Below, in pieces: positions 43,878-53,571 of a stretch of DNA of 64,000 nt. Positions within the stretch are counted from its first letter, which is position 1. Each line of letters opens with the position of its first letter. The notes below the pieces were generated by a model, which ran no database searches, was not told the origin of the DNA, and saw only the letters and a list, made by a program, of their open reading frames with translations. Origin of the DNA: Sphingobacterium thalpophilum (GTDB lineage: Bacteria > Bacteroidota > Bacteroidia > Sphingobacteriales > Sphingobacteriaceae); the NCBI RefSeq assembly GCF_901482695.1, contig NZ_LR590484.1, forward strand, positions 2,170,001 to 2,234,000, in the 5' to 3' direction. The position numbers and the translations under genes were made by a program.

Positions 43878-45782
43878 TTATTTCACTTCTTCGTAATCCA
43901 CGTCAGTGACATCATCACCGCCCTGGTTTCCGCCTTGCGCCTGGCCGGCATCTCCCTGTGGCTGTTGTGCGCCACCTTGTGAAGCAGCGTACATTTCTTC
44001 TGAAGCCGCATTCCATGCATTTTGCAATTCTGCAGAAGCGGCATCGATATCAGCGAAGTTTTTCGCTTCATATGCTGCTTTTAACTTAGTTAAGCCAGCT
44101 TCGATAGGCGCTTTTTTATCTGCTGAAATTTTATCGCCGTATTCTTTCAATTGTTTTTCAGTTGAGAAGATCAGCGCGTCAGCTGCATTAATTTTGTCAG
44201 CTTCCTCTTTCATTTTTTTATCTGCATCCGCATTTGCTTCAGCTTCCTCTTTCATACGTTTGATTTCTTCGTCAGAAAGACCTGAAGAAGCTTCAATACG
44301 GATGTTTTGCTCTTTACCAGTCGCTTTATCTTTTGCTGATACTTTGATGATACCATTGGCATCGATGTCAAAAGTAACTTCGATTTGCGGAACGCCACGT
44401 GGTGCTGGTGGAATATCGTTCAAGTGGAAGCGGCCGATGGTACGGTTTTGGTTTGCCATTGGACGTTCACCTTGTAAGATATGGATCTCCACAGAAGGCT
44501 GATTGTCTGATGCTGTAGAGAATGTTTCTGATTTTTTGGTCGGAATCGTTGTATTGGCCTCGATCAGTTTGGTCATTACGCCACCCATGGTCTCAATACC
44601 CAACGAAAGTGGGGTAACATCCAATAACAAGACATCTTTTACTTCACCAGTCAATACACCACCTTGGATAGCTGCCCCTAGAGCGACCACTTCGTCTGGG
44701 TTTACACCTTTAGAAGGCTCTTTTCCAAAGAAGTTTTTCACGGCATCAACGATAGCAGGGATACGTGTCGAACCACCCACAAGGATAATTTCGTCGATAT
44801 CTGATTTGCTGAAACCGGCATTTTTCAATGCAGATTCACAAGGTGCAATCGTTCTTTGAATTAAATCTGCTGCCAAAGCTTCAAATTTAGCGCGTGACAA
44901 TGTACGGACTAAGTGTTTTGGTCCAGTTGCGTCAGCAGTGATGTATGGTAAATTGATTTCTGTTGATGTTGCGCTTGACAATTCAATTTTCGCTTTTTCA
45001 GCAGCTTCTTTCAAACGTTGCAATGCCATAGGATCTTTTTTCAGATCAAAGCCATTGTTGTCGTTTTTAAACTCTTCATTTAACCAGTTAATGATCACGT
45101 TGTCAAAGTCGTCACCACCTAAGTGTGTATCACCGTCGGTTGATTTGACTTCAAATACACCATCACCTAATTCCAATACTGAAACGTCATGTGTACCACC
45201 ACCACAGTCAAATACGACAATTTTCATGTCTTTGTGTGCCTTATCAAGGCCGTAAGCCAATGCTGCAGCAGTAGGTTCGTTGATGATACGTTTGACAGAG
45301 AGTCCGGCGATCTCACCAGCTTCTTTAGTGGCTTGACGTTGCGCGTCGTTGAAGTATGCAGGAACGGTAATTACTGCCTCAGTCACTTCCTGACCCAAGA
45401 AATCTTCAGCTGTTTTCTTCATTTTTTGAAGAATCATAGCAGAAATTTCTTGTGGAGTATATTTGCGGTCGTCAATTTCTACGCGTGGCGTATTGTTGTC
45501 GCCCTTAACGACTTTGTAAGGAACATGTTCAGCTTCTTTGACTGATTCGTCGTATGAAAGACCCATAAAACGTTTGATAGAATAAATCGTCTTATGTGGG
45601 TTGGTAATTGCCTGACGTTTGGCTGGGTCACCAACTTTACGCTCTCCACCTTCTACGAAAGCTACGATTGAAGGCGTGGTACGTTTACCTTCGTTATTCG
45701 TAATTACTACAGGCTCGTTACCTTCCATTACGGCAACACATGAGTTTGTAGTACCTAAGTCAATTCCTATAATTTTAGACAT
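43878..45782 (-). CDS. dnaK: Chaperone protein DnaK (Hsp70)
   Basis: 634-residue cytoplasmic ATP-dependent chaperone. I use the ATG at 45782 ([20 protein letters not shown]); the 17 upstream codons are leader sequence. ATPase signatures: [27 protein letters not shown] (normally GGGTFDVS; here H) and [12 protein letters not shown]. The substrate-binding domain follows the [14 protein letters not shown] linker. The C-terminus is Gln/Gly-rich and ends in a DVDYEEVK tail. Codon use is strongly biased, as in rpsP. Neither grpE nor dnaJ is adjacent. Confidence 0.98.
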   Translation of the reverse strand: MSKIIGIDLGTTNSCVAVMEGNEPVVITNNEGKRTTPSIVAFVEGGERKVGDPAKRQAITNPHKTIYSIKRFMGLSYDESVKEAEHVPYKVVKGDNNTPRVEIDDRKYTPQEISAMILQKMKKTAEDFLGQEVTEAVITVPAYFNDAQRQATKEAGEIAGLSVKRIINEPTAAALAYGLDKAHKDMKIVVFDCGGGTHDVSVLELGDGVFEVKSTDGDTHLGGDDFDNVIINWLNEEFKNDNNGFDLKKDPMALQRLKEAAEKAKIELSSATSTEINLPYITADATGPKHLVRTLSRAKFEALAADLIQRTIAPCESALKNAGFSKSDIDEIILVGGSTRIPAIVDAVKNFFGKEPSKGVNPDEVVALGAAIQGGVLTGEVKDVLLLDVTPLSLGIETMGGVMTKLIEANTTIPTKKSETFSTASDNQPSVEIHILQGERPMANQNRTIGRFHLNDIPPAPRGVPQIEVTFDIDANGIIKVSAKDKATGKEQNIRIEASSGLSDEEIKRMKEEAEANADADKKMKEEADKINAADALIFSTEKQLKEYGDKISADKKAPIEAGLTKLKAAYEAKNFADIDAASAELQNAWNAASEEMYAASQGGAQQPQGDAGQAQGGNQGGDDVTDVDYEEVK

Positions 45783-45914
45783 ATCTTGTATTTTAATTTT
45801 TTTACTAAAACAAATTCTATCATCTATTATCAACCCTTATGCCAATCGAAATGTTTTGTAAAAAAATCACTATTTGTCATCAATTTGTCCTGATGTACTG
45901 CCAAACTGACATTT

Positions 45915-46787
45915 TCAGTAGACCAGTTGTTCCAATATCCGCTTTTTGGCGGATTCATTCTGTCGATTGCGTGGCATATATCTGCCAAAGAGATCGGTAA
46001 ATTCGGTAAACTTCATCTTTTTGGATTTCTTGTCGCGCCAGTCTGATGGAACAGGGTTATTGGTATAAGCCACATTGGTGGCCCAGTATTGGATATGCAT
46101 TTCGGGGATGACCAAACCTAGTATCATGCCCGGAAGGCCATGTGTCAGTGCCGGTCCGGCAGATACCGGGATCTCTTCGGTATAATAGGCAATAAGATAA
46201 AGGGAGTCTTTGGTCGCGCCGTTCACTCGGCGGCAGTTGATCCCTGCGATATTGCGGAATTCTTCGGTGAAACGCCATGTGATACTATCCAGCGTTTCTG
46301 AGAGGAGGTATTTTTCATCTACATCCAGTTGGATATCGGCCGTCCCCGCTTTTAGATCCTGATACAGCACTTTGGCATTGCGGCTGCTGCGTCCGCCATA
46401 CATGCCCCAGGCACCACCGCCACGTACAGAACCACGGTTTCTGTTGCCGCGAGCAGAATTTGCTGCACCCGTCGTTGTCCGCATTTTGCCGCTCGTATTT
46501 TGCTTTTCTTCGCCGGTATTGTCATCCTGCAGCAGCACGGTCGAATTTTCGTCGAAATACAGGTTCAGCTTTTCCGTCTGGGATTCGGGAATATTATCCA
46601 TATAATCCAGCATCATGCCGCCGCGCATTCCTGAATTCCTGTCGCTGGACAGCTCCCGTATGCGGGCCTTGGTGTACATCACCTTATCAAAACTTATCGT
46701 ACCGCGACTGCCAAAATAGGCGTATTGTGCCTGTAGAGATCGTACAGACAGACAGCATAGTATCATGAATAAACAGATTCTAATCAT
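45915..46787 (-). CDS. GLPGLI family protein
   Basis: 290-residue secreted protein with signal peptide (cleavage after SLQA). The family name-giving motif appears as GLPGMI (THGLPGMILGLV, about residues 218-229), and YDxK-type strands (TISFDKVMYTKARI) are typical. A Gly/Arg/Ser-rich insert (about 110-135, RGNRNRGSVRGGGAWG) is low complexity. The ATG lies inside the end of the TonB-receptor gene (8-bp overlap), so the two are translationally coupled. GLPGLI proteins are widespread in Bacteroidota, their role unproven; the linkage implies action with that receptor. Confidence 0.9.
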   Translation of the reverse strand: MIRICLFMILCCLSVRSLQAQYAYFGSRGTISFDKVMYTKARIRELSSDRNSGMRGGMMLDYMDNIPESQTEKLNLYFDENSTVLLQDDNTGEEKQNTSGKMRTTTGAANSARGNRNRGSVRGGGAWGMYGGRSSRNAKVLYQDLKAGTADIQLDVDEKYLLSETLDSITWRFTEEFRNIAGINCRRVNGATKDSLYLIAYYTEEIPVSAGPALTHGLPGMILGLVIPEMHIQYWATNVAYTNNPVPSDWRDKKSKKMKFTEFTDLFGRYMPRNRQNESAKKRILEQLVY

Positions 46788-49470
46788 TTCCTTTACCTAA
46801 ATATTTGTTAAAATCCCACTTCACACCCAGGAGAAAATAGCGTGTCAATACTTGCTGAACCGATTCTGAATAGTTCGTGTCGCTATTGGTACGGCGGGTG
46901 TTGTTAAACGTGTTAAAGAGGTCAAAAGCTTTGACACTGAGTGTGAGGCTCTGGTCTTTTAGTACTTTTTTCTCCAGTTCGACATTGGTGAAAAACTGAT
47001 TGATTGATTCTCTATAAAGTTTTGTCGGTCCTGTATAGCTGTAATATAGATTGGTGACAATATTGAATTTCTTCGGAAGGAAATATTTGATATATCCCGA
47101 AGCACTGCCTTCGAAGCTGGTGGCATCGTACTGTTTATTAATTGAGTTTTGTTGCAGATTGAGTCCGGTATTCAACGATAAATCAAAGTCGAAGCCCTTA
47201 GAATTTTGTTCATTCACACTTGCGCCTACGCCAAAAGAAGTATTTTTCGCATTGTTCAGAAGGAATTCGCCGGCGGACTGCTCGTTTCCGAACCTCGTAT
47301 AGCTGTAGCTGTTGTTGTAGCGGAAATTTGCACTTTTATTGAAGTTGATGCGGCGGTTGGCCAAAGGTTGCATGTGGTTGATGTTGAGCCCCGCATTCCA
47401 GTTTGACTTACCGGACAGATTTTCATAGCTGCTGATCTGTGCCGAATTTTCGAGTACTGTTGTTTTGTTTACAATGGGGTTGCGGATAAAAGAAATATTC
47501 CCATTGACATTCATATTGGTTCCCTTCAATAAACTAAATGCGTTGTAGTTGGCGGAGATGTTGTTGTTGACCGCGCGTTTCAGGTCTGGGTTACCGACCT
47601 GTTGGAACAATGGATTGGTCTGCGGCTGCAGAGGCTGTAATTGCTCAAAAGAAGGGATGATGCTGGAACTCATATAGGACAGCCGGATATTTTTGCTCTT
47701 TGTGATCCTGTAATTCGCATCAAGATTCAAGTTGTTGTCCCAGAAATTTCTAGATAGGTCAATATGCCGGTAGCTATCTTGCAGTTTTTGATCTTTGTAG
47801 AAGGTTCGGTTGGATACATTAATGTCAAATTTTTCCTTTCTGTACGATAGGTGGACATTGATCCCTTGATTGGTATTGTCGTCGATCTGGTTTTTTGAAT
47901 ATAAGGAATCGAATTGGTGGGTTATATTATCAACCGAATTTTGTGTATTGGTGCGTTTGGAATAATTGAAACTATAGCCTAGCGCTATGTTCATAAAATC
48001 ACTTATCCGTTTGTTGAAATTGAGCGAAGACGCAAAATCATTCCCCCTATTATTGCCTGTTCTGTCCTGGTTGATACGGGTGGTGTCATTACTTTTAAAA
48101 ATGATGGTCTCAGAGTTTACCTTGCTGGTGGAAGTGGACTCATTCCTGTTGTTCGCGATCATCAGATTGAGTGAACTCCCCGCCTTCAGTCTCTTTCGGT
48201 AGTTTAAACGCAGGTTGTTGCTCCTGGTTGATGTGTTTGATGCGTTCTCCTCTCTGAATTTACTGATGTCGGTTCCTTGGCCATCCCTCGTAAAGCTTTC
48301 GGTATTGTTGCTATTGTCGTTATTTAGCCAGTTGGCATTTGCCTGGACGTCCATGTTTTGGGTAGAGTCCAGCCGGATGTTGAAATGCGACCTGACGCCA
48401 TTGGTCCGCGAACCGCTTTTTGTGCGGTTTTTACTGTTTGTCTCCAGGATGGAATTATCTGGAAGGACGTTTTTATTATAATTTTCAGATTCGTTTTTGT
48501 TGCTATTGTTATTATAGTTATAATTGGCATTTACCTTTAAGGCTTTCTTGAAAAACTGGTTCTCGTAGTTTGCGCCGAGCGAGGTGCTTAATGGCTGGCC
48601 CGTAATCTGGTTGTTCATGCGCATAGAACCCTCAAATCCGTTGGCGCCGCCCATATTGTTGTGGTTGGCGGTAATGCCGATCCGCTCCGTTCTGTTAAAT
48701 TTCGCTGCAAATAGATTGCCGGCGTAGAGCTCTTTTGTGCCGCCGAGGGCTTCCATATTCCCGAAAATACCCTTCCTTGCCTTCTCCTTCAACACCACGT
48801 TTACGGTCTGGATGCGGACACCATCATCTATACCGGACAGCTCCGCTTCTTCCGATTTTTTCTCATACAATTGCACTTTATCTACCGCATCAGCCCGAAC
48901 ATTGCGGATAGCAATTTTGGGATCGTAGCCAAAAAACTCTTCGCCATCGATAAACACCTTTTGAACAGCCTTTCCCTGAGCGGTAATGCTGCCATTGCCC
49001 GATACGGTAAAGCCGGGCAGGCGCCGTAGGAGATCCTCGAGTTTAGCATTTTTTTCGGTTGCAAAACTGGCGGCATCATACTCGATGGTATCGCCTTTCA
49101 GCGTAATGGGCAGCCTGCGGGTGACGATGACTTCCTCGAGCACATTTTTTTGTGAACTGATTTTGATCTCTTTCAGGTCGATGTCATTATCTGCTACTGC
49201 GATAGTATCGCTATACAGTTCGAACTTAGGGTAGGTGGCCAGCACGATGTAGCTTCCGGGAGTGACATTTTTCAGCATAAATTTCCCCTCTTCATTTGCT
49301 CTGTTGTAATAACGGAGCACCGAATCTCTGTTCAGTAAGATGATGGAGGCGTTAGTCAACGGTTTGTTGTCTGCTTTGTCTATGATTTTCCCCTTTATGC
49401 TTATTTGAGCGACAGCAACGCCGTGAACAAAAAGTAATAAGAGCAGTATGATGTGAATTAATCTTTTCAT
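46780..49470 (-). CDS. TonB-receptor-like outer-membrane beta-barrel protein
   Basis: 896 residues. Signal peptide (1-21), a carboxypeptidase-regulatory-like domain (ISIKGKIIDKADNKPLTNASIILLN, about 23-105), a plug domain (LEDLLRRLPGFTVSGNGSITAQGK, KVFIDGEEFFGYDPK), then an Asn/Ser/Thr-rich beta barrel ending in an aromatic-rich strand (VLTRYFLLGVKWDFNKYLG). Part of the family of outer-membrane beta-barrels with TonB-like plug but no obvious TonB box. It overlaps the GLPGLI gene by 8 bases and has no SusD partner. Cargo unknown. Confidence 0.9.
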   Translation of the reverse strand: MKRLIHIILLLLLFVHGVAVAQISIKGKIIDKADNKPLTNASIILLNRDSVLRYYNRANEEGKFMLKNVTPGSYIVLATYPKFELYSDTIAVADNDIDLKEIKISSQKNVLEEVIVTRRLPITLKGDTIEYDAASFATEKNAKLEDLLRRLPGFTVSGNGSITAQGKAVQKVFIDGEEFFGYDPKIAIRNVRADAVDKVQLYEKKSEEAELSGIDDGVRIQTVNVVLKEKARKGIFGNMEALGGTKELYAGNLFAAKFNRTERIGITANHNNMGGANGFEGSMRMNNQITGQPLSTSLGANYENQFFKKALKVNANYNYNNNSNKNESENYNKNVLPDNSILETNSKNRTKSGSRTNGVRSHFNIRLDSTQNMDVQANANWLNNDNSNNTESFTRDGQGTDISKFREENASNTSTRSNNLRLNYRKRLKAGSSLNLMIANNRNESTSTSKVNSETIIFKSNDTTRINQDRTGNNRGNDFASSLNFNKRISDFMNIALGYSFNYSKRTNTQNSVDNITHQFDSLYSKNQIDDNTNQGINVHLSYRKEKFDINVSNRTFYKDQKLQDSYRHIDLSRNFWDNNLNLDANYRITKSKNIRLSYMSSSIIPSFEQLQPLQPQTNPLFQQVGNPDLKRAVNNNISANYNAFSLLKGTNMNVNGNISFIRNPIVNKTTVLENSAQISSYENLSGKSNWNAGLNINHMQPLANRRINFNKSANFRYNNSYSYTRFGNEQSAGEFLLNNAKNTSFGVGASVNEQNSKGFDFDLSLNTGLNLQQNSINKQYDATSFEGSASGYIKYFLPKKFNIVTNLYYSYTGPTKLYRESINQFFTNVELEKKVLKDQSLTLSVKAFDLFNTFNNTRRTNSDTNYSESVQQVLTRYFLLGVKWDFNKYLGKGND

Positions 49471-49541
49471 GTACTGGCTATATCTGTCAAAGATAATCTA
49501 GCAAAGTGTTAAGTAGTGTTAAATTGATAATATAAGGATTT

Positions 49542-49574
49542 TTTGAGAAAGTTGTATCTAAAAAATTACCTTTG
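49542..49574 (+). promoter_or_regulatory. Promoter of the thioredoxin-fold gene
   Basis: TTTG (49542-49545), 21 bases, TACCTTTG (49567-49574). Both boxes match the Bacteroidota consensus. Start expected near 49581, only about 9 bases before the ATG at 49590. Confidence 0.75.
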
Positions 49575-49589
49575 CACAAAATAGATGTT

Positions 49590-50144
49590 ATGACGTTTGA
49601 ATTTTATTTACAGCAGTTTGAAGATATCTTGAATCATCCCGAAAATCACCCGACATATCAGGACGAAGAGTACTTTCAATATACAAAAATGAATTGGTCC
49701 AGAATGGGACGTTGGTTGAAGCGTTTCGAGCTGTCCGTGGATTTTCAACAGTTTATTGCAGGTGTATCACAAAAACAGCAATGGATAATTATTACAGAGC
49801 CATGGTGTGGTGACGCTGCACATTCGGTGCCCATGCTGGTGAAGATGGCTGCACAGAATCCAAATATTACAGTCGACATCCAGTTGCGTGACAGCGCGCC
49901 TTTTCTGATCGATTCGTATTTGACAAACGGGGGAAAATCTATTCCGATCCTTGTTGTGCGTGACGAAGAAGGCCGGGATATAGCGGTCTGGGGGCCTCGT
50001 CCCAAAGCGTGCCAACAGCTATTTTTAAGGTTAAAAGAAGCTGGCAAAGACTTTTCGGAGATCAAAGAAGAGATCCAGAAATGGTATAACGCAGATAAAG
50101 GCGGGGAAATCCAAAAGGAAATTCAATCCCTGCTGGGGAAATAA
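49590..50144 (+). CDS. Thioredoxin-fold protein with a single active-site cysteine
   Basis: 184 residues from the ATG at 49590; a TTG six codons earlier lies in the promoter box and is rejected. The redox site is PWCGDAAHS (Cys73), where the usual CxxC is Cys-Gly-Asp-Ala: one cysteine only. The rest of the fold is present: QWIIITEPWCGDAA strand-helix, IPILVVRDEEGRDI with a cis-Pro region (SIPILV). It may act as a thiol monoreductase or a binding module. Convergent with the ankyrin gene. Confidence 0.85.
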   Translation: MTFEFYLQQFEDILNHPENHPTYQDEEYFQYTKMNWSRMGRWLKRFELSVDFQQFIAGVSQKQQWIIITEPWCGDAAHSVPMLVKMAAQNPNITVDIQLRDSAPFLIDSYLTNGGKSIPILVVRDEEGRDIAVWGPRPKACQQLFLRLKEAGKDFSEIKEEIQKWYNADKGGEIQKEIQSLLGK

Positions 50145-50183
50145 ATCTTTTTGCTTTCACCAAAACTGCCGGTACAAAACGCG

Positions 50184-50873
50184 CTACTCCAATAAGGTTG
50201 CGATCGCAGTAAAACCACGTTGTCTGGCATGTTGTAAGGGCGTAATGCCTTCACTGTCTGGGATGGTTTTGTCGCATTTGGCGTCCAACAGGATTTTGAC
50301 AATCTCCACATACTTTTGACTTCCGTCGCCGAGTATGATGGCTTCCAGCAACGCTGTCCAACCTAAGCGGTTGACGTGATCTATGGGGAATCCTTTCGTA
50401 TTGGCCAGTAAGCGTACGGTCTCAATATGCCCGCGCTCACAGGCAGGGATCAGTGCCGTACCATGATAACGGTTGAAGATTTTGAAGTCTGCACCGTGCT
50501 TGAGATAAAGCCTGACCAGCTCCGTATAACCAGCTGCGCCGGCATATAAAAAGGGGCTGTCCGCGTTATCGCTCTGCAGGTTGACATCGGCACCATATCG
50601 CAGTAATAGCTGCGCCATATCCCTATTATTTTTTTCTGTGGCAATCAGGAGCAAGGATTTCGAATCGGCTGCTTTTCGGTTGGCATCACCGCCTGCTGCC
50701 AGATAGTTTTTTACCGCGCTGATCTGTCCACTGACGACAGCAGCGATGATGTTGTCTTGATTCATATTGTCCTGGTGGTTTGTGGTGTCCATACTTTTGC
50801 ACTGAACAGATAGGCTTACTATTATCGTAAGCAATAATAGCCTGCAGTGTATTTGTCGGATGTATTTTTTCAT
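50184..50873 (-). CDS. Ankyrin-repeat lipoprotein
   Basis: 229 residues. Signal peptide with lipobox SVQC (Cys25), then about five ankyrin repeats (for example AVKNYLAAGGDANRKA, DMAQLLLRYGADVNLQS, ELVRLYLKHGADFKIF, LGWTALLEAIILGDGS, GITPLQHARQRGFTAIATLLE). A small envelope protein for protein-protein binding; partner unknown. It stops 39 bases from the convergent thioredoxin-fold gene without a clear terminator. Confidence 0.88.
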   Translation of the reverse strand: MKKYIRQIHCRLLLLTIIVSLSVQCKSMDTTNHQDNMNQDNIIAAVVSGQISAVKNYLAAGGDANRKAADSKSLLLIATEKNNRDMAQLLLRYGADVNLQSDNADSPFLYAGAAGYTELVRLYLKHGADFKIFNRYHGTALIPACERGHIETVRLLANTKGFPIDHVNRLGWTALLEAIILGDGSQKYVEIVKILLDAKCDKTIPDSEGITPLQHARQRGFTAIATLLE

Positions 50874-51013
50874 GTATGTAAAGCCGATCCTTGATGAAAG
50901 ACAAATCTAGCATTTAACTTAGCAGCAATTTTGTTAAATTTATACCATTGGTTGTCAAATTTATCTTTCAGAGACCTTACATGTGACGGGAGCTACAAAA
51001 TTAAGTACAAGAT

Positions 51014-51373
51014 ATGAACATAGAAGAGTTAAGAGAATATTGTCTGTCCATTGGTCCGGTCATGGAAGAGACGCCTTTTGGTCCGGATACGCTGGTGTTT
51101 AAGATCGGGGGCAAAGTTTTTCTGCTCGTCGGACTCGACCAGATCGGGGAGCTTCGGTTTAATGTAAAATGTGACCCCGAGCGGGCCATTGCACTGCGGG
51201 AAACGTATAGTCAGACGGTATTGCCGGGATATCATATGAATAAAAAGCACTGGAATACCGTGTTTGCAAATCGCGAACTGGATGACAGTACGCTACAGCA
51301 GCTCATCCAGCATAGTTATGAACTTGTCGTCAACAGCTTGTCACGTAAAATCAGGGAAGAACTCCATATTTAA
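51014..51373 (+). CDS. MmcQ/YjbR family protein
   Basis: 119-residue cytoplasmic protein. The family pattern is clear: LREYCLSIGPVMEETPFGPDTLVFKIGGKVFLLV, FNVKCDPERAIALRETY, LPGYHMNKKHWNTV, DSTLQQLIQHSYELVV. The fold resembles a DNA-binding CyaY-like unit, but function is not settled. Monocistronic between an ankyrin gene (divergent) and the broken PCMD gene. Confidence 0.92.
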   Translation: MNIEELREYCLSIGPVMEETPFGPDTLVFKIGGKVFLLVGLDQIGELRFNVKCDPERAIALRETYSQTVLPGYHMNKKHWNTVFANRELDDSTLQQLIQHSYELVVNSLSRKIREELHI

Positions 51374-51430
51374 AAGGCCTTGCGAAATGTAAAGAATTAG
51401 TTGCGGGACGAGAAAAGCCGCCAGAAATAA

Positions 51431-51460
51431 TTTGTTTGAGACGGGGAGTTCGTAGCTTTG
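51431..51460 (+). promoter_or_regulatory. Promoter of the PCMD lipoprotein gene
   Basis: TTTG (51431-51434), 18 bases, TAGCTTTG (51453-51460), both consensus. Start near 51467, giving a leader of about 50 bases before the ATG at 51516. Confidence 0.6.
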
Positions 51461-51515
51461 CCCCATCCGTGTATCACTCAATACATGGCTGTCATTTTAC
51501 ACGAATATTATTTTT

Positions 51516-52711
51516 ATGAAACGAAGAGGAATTGACCTGTTAGGGATTTGTTTTATGCTGCTTTTAGGTCTTGGAAGTTGCATAAAAGAAGAAGCGCTGA
51601 ATATGGAAGCAGATATCGTCGGCGTTCGTAGCGCTGAGGATGTGTTTTTGCTGGATCCAGTCATTGCCAATAATCAGGTTACGCTTTATCTTAAACCGAA
51701 TAGCCATGATCTGGCCAAGTTGAATATCAACTTTGATCTTACTCCGGGTGCGACGATCAAACTGTTGGCTGATTCTTTAAAAATGCCGGTTGGAGAACAG
51801 GATACGAGTAAGGTGCTCGTCGATCAGCTGTTAGCAAATGGTGTCTATTATCAAGTGACCTCAGAAGACCGCCGTTTTAACAAAAATTATCTCGTGAAAA
51901 TTGTGAAAACCGATAATGGCTTTGTACCGACGGAGTACGGTTTTGAGGACGTTAAGATAGATGAAGATGATAAATTACGATTTTCTTCAACACAATAGAT
52001 GGTCAGGATTTCTACAACTGGGGGTCGGGCAACGCGAGCTTCTCGCTGACATTAAGTATGGGAGGTGGAACAAAAGCGCCTGAATCTTACCCGACAAAAA
52101 CAACGACAGATGCACATTCGGGTTCGAAAGCAGCGTTATTGGAAACCAAGCTGACGGGGTCTTTTGGTGCACTGTTTAAAAAACCGATAGCAGCGGGAAA
52201 TCTTTTTATAGGGTCATTTGACACAGGGCCAGTATTAACTGACCCGCTTGCCGCAACCCACTTTGGCCTGCCATTTAATCAAATCCCAGTGGCCTTGGAA
52301 GGGTACTATAAATATACTCCGGGAGCAACTGTCACAGACAAAGATTTAAAGCCCGTCGACATAAAGGATTCATGTGACATCTATGCCGTATTCTACAACC
52401 GCAAGCAGCTGATGGACTCGGAGCCTGACCCGAAAAAGAAGAAATCTTTTCTCACTGGCCATAACATCTTGACGGATCGGAGTATTGTTGCTATCGCCCG
52501 TCTTGATGATGGTAGCGCAACGGCTGGAGATGGCTTTGTCAAATTTGTTCTGCCATTTAAATACACGGCCCCGGTCGACGCTGCTGCTGTGACTAATCTG
52601 GATTACAGCATTGCCATTGTGATGTCGTCAAGTAAGTATGGCGATAATTTTATCGGAGCTGTGGGAAGTAAATTGATTGTGGATGATCTGAAAATTGTAA
52701 CGAAAAAATAA
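51516..52711 (+). pseudogene. Frameshifted PCMD-domain lipoprotein
   Basis: Two consecutive frames form one protein of about 398 residues. The first (51516-51998) has a lipobox (GLGSC, Cys22) and an Ig-like N-terminal domain ending GFEDVKIDEDDK. The second frame, which opens at 51974, continues FFNTIDGQDFYNWGSGNASF and then the PCMD-like domain (AALLETKLTG, AAGNLFIGSF, FNQIPVALEGYYKYTPG, DSCDIYAVFYN) to 52711. A one-base deletion (or two-base insertion) must lie between 51972 and 51995, since the second frame has a TAA at 51971 and the first a TAG at 51996. PCMD (putative carbohydrate metabolism domain) proteins are Bacteroidota surface lipoproteins. Either a true pseudogene or a sequencing error. 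Confidence 0.85.
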
Positions 52712-53472
52712 TGAATAATAAACTTTATATCGTCATGCTGCTGATCATGACCTGTTTTCTCGGGGTCATCCATGCACAGGAAAGGGCTGATAAGGCTGAC
52801 AAGCTGGGGCTGCAGTTTGTTTTAGGTGGGCAGGTAGGCGGTGCAACGCCATTATCTTTGCCGCGGGAAATCCGAAAGATTAAAAGCTACAGTCCAAATG
52901 TACCCTTTTTTGTCGGAGCAAAAGCGAACTATACCTTGGACTCCAGATGGGGCCTGTCGTTGGGTCTTCTTTTTGATGGAAAGGGCATGGACACAAAGGC
53001 CTCGGTAAAGAGTTATAAAACCACGTTTAATGCTGTGAATGACTCGAGGGAGGAATTAAGGGGGTATTATACTGGAGACATTACGACGAAAGTACATAAT
53101 CTGTATGTTTCCTTGCCCTTACAGGCTGTTTACAGGCTCGCTGAGCGATGGGATCTGCTTGCTGGACCTTATGTCTCCTTTGCCGTCCGGAAAGAATTTT
53201 ATGGCGAAGCGTATAATGGATATCTAAGGCATGAGCAGCCGACGGGCAACAAGATTGTCGTCGATCATGCTGATTATGACTTTAAAGAAAGCGTGCGGAA
53301 CATAGATGTGGGGTTAAGTGCCGGAACGCAATATCATATCAATGGGAGGTTTCTAGCCTTGGCTCAGCTCAATTATGGGTTTAATAATATCATGAAAACC
53401 GGTTTTGAAAGTATCAGTTTCGGGTTGCACAATATCTTTTTAAATGTGGGCATCGGTTACAGGTTAAAATAA
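52711..53472 (+). CDS. Outer-membrane beta-barrel protein (PorT-like)
   Basis: 253 residues. Signal peptide (1-22, ending VIHAQ) and an eight-strand-like beta barrel (FVLGGQVGGATPLSL, LSLGLLFDGKGM, HNLYVSLPLQAVYRLAERWDLLAGPYVSF, DVGLSAGTQYHING, SFGLHNIFLNVGIGYRL) typical of PorT/OmpW-size porin-family proteins in Bacteroidota. The ATG overlaps the TAA of the PCMD gene (TAATG), so the two are translationally coupled and the barrel may be the partner of that lipoprotein. Ends at a 19-bp perfect terminator. Confidence 0.87.
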   Translation: MNNKLYIVMLLIMTCFLGVIHAQERADKADKLGLQFVLGGQVGGATPLSLPREIRKIKSYSPNVPFFVGAKANYTLDSRWGLSLGLLFDGKGMDTKASVKSYKTTFNAVNDSREELRGYYTGDITTKVHNLYVSLPLQAVYRLAERWDLLAGPYVSFAVRKEFYGEAYNGYLRHEQPTGNKIVVDHADYDFKESVRNIDVGLSAGTQYHINGRFLALAQLNYGFNNIMKTGFESISFGLHNIFLNVGIGYRLK

Positions 53473-53486
53473 AGATCAGTTAATCT

Positions 53487-53528
53487 GTGCATAAAAAAGC
53501 CGATCATACGATCGGCTTTTTTATGCAC
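53487..53528. terminator. Bidirectional terminator with a 19-bp stem
   Basis: GTGCATAAAAAAGCCGATC and its exact complement flank ATAC. The A6 and T6 runs are within the stem, so both strands form a hairpin with a U-tract. It ends both the barrel gene and the convergent oxygenase gene. Confidence 0.95.
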
Positions 53529-53571
53529 AATGCAAAATGAATCCGGTATAATGTTGTCGCTGTGTGTATTC

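Noticed and set aside
51972-51998. Programmed -1 frameshifting in the PCMD gene
   Set aside because: The direction fits, but no X-XXY-YYZ slippery heptamer in the right phase and no downstream stem were found, so a simple indel is more likely.
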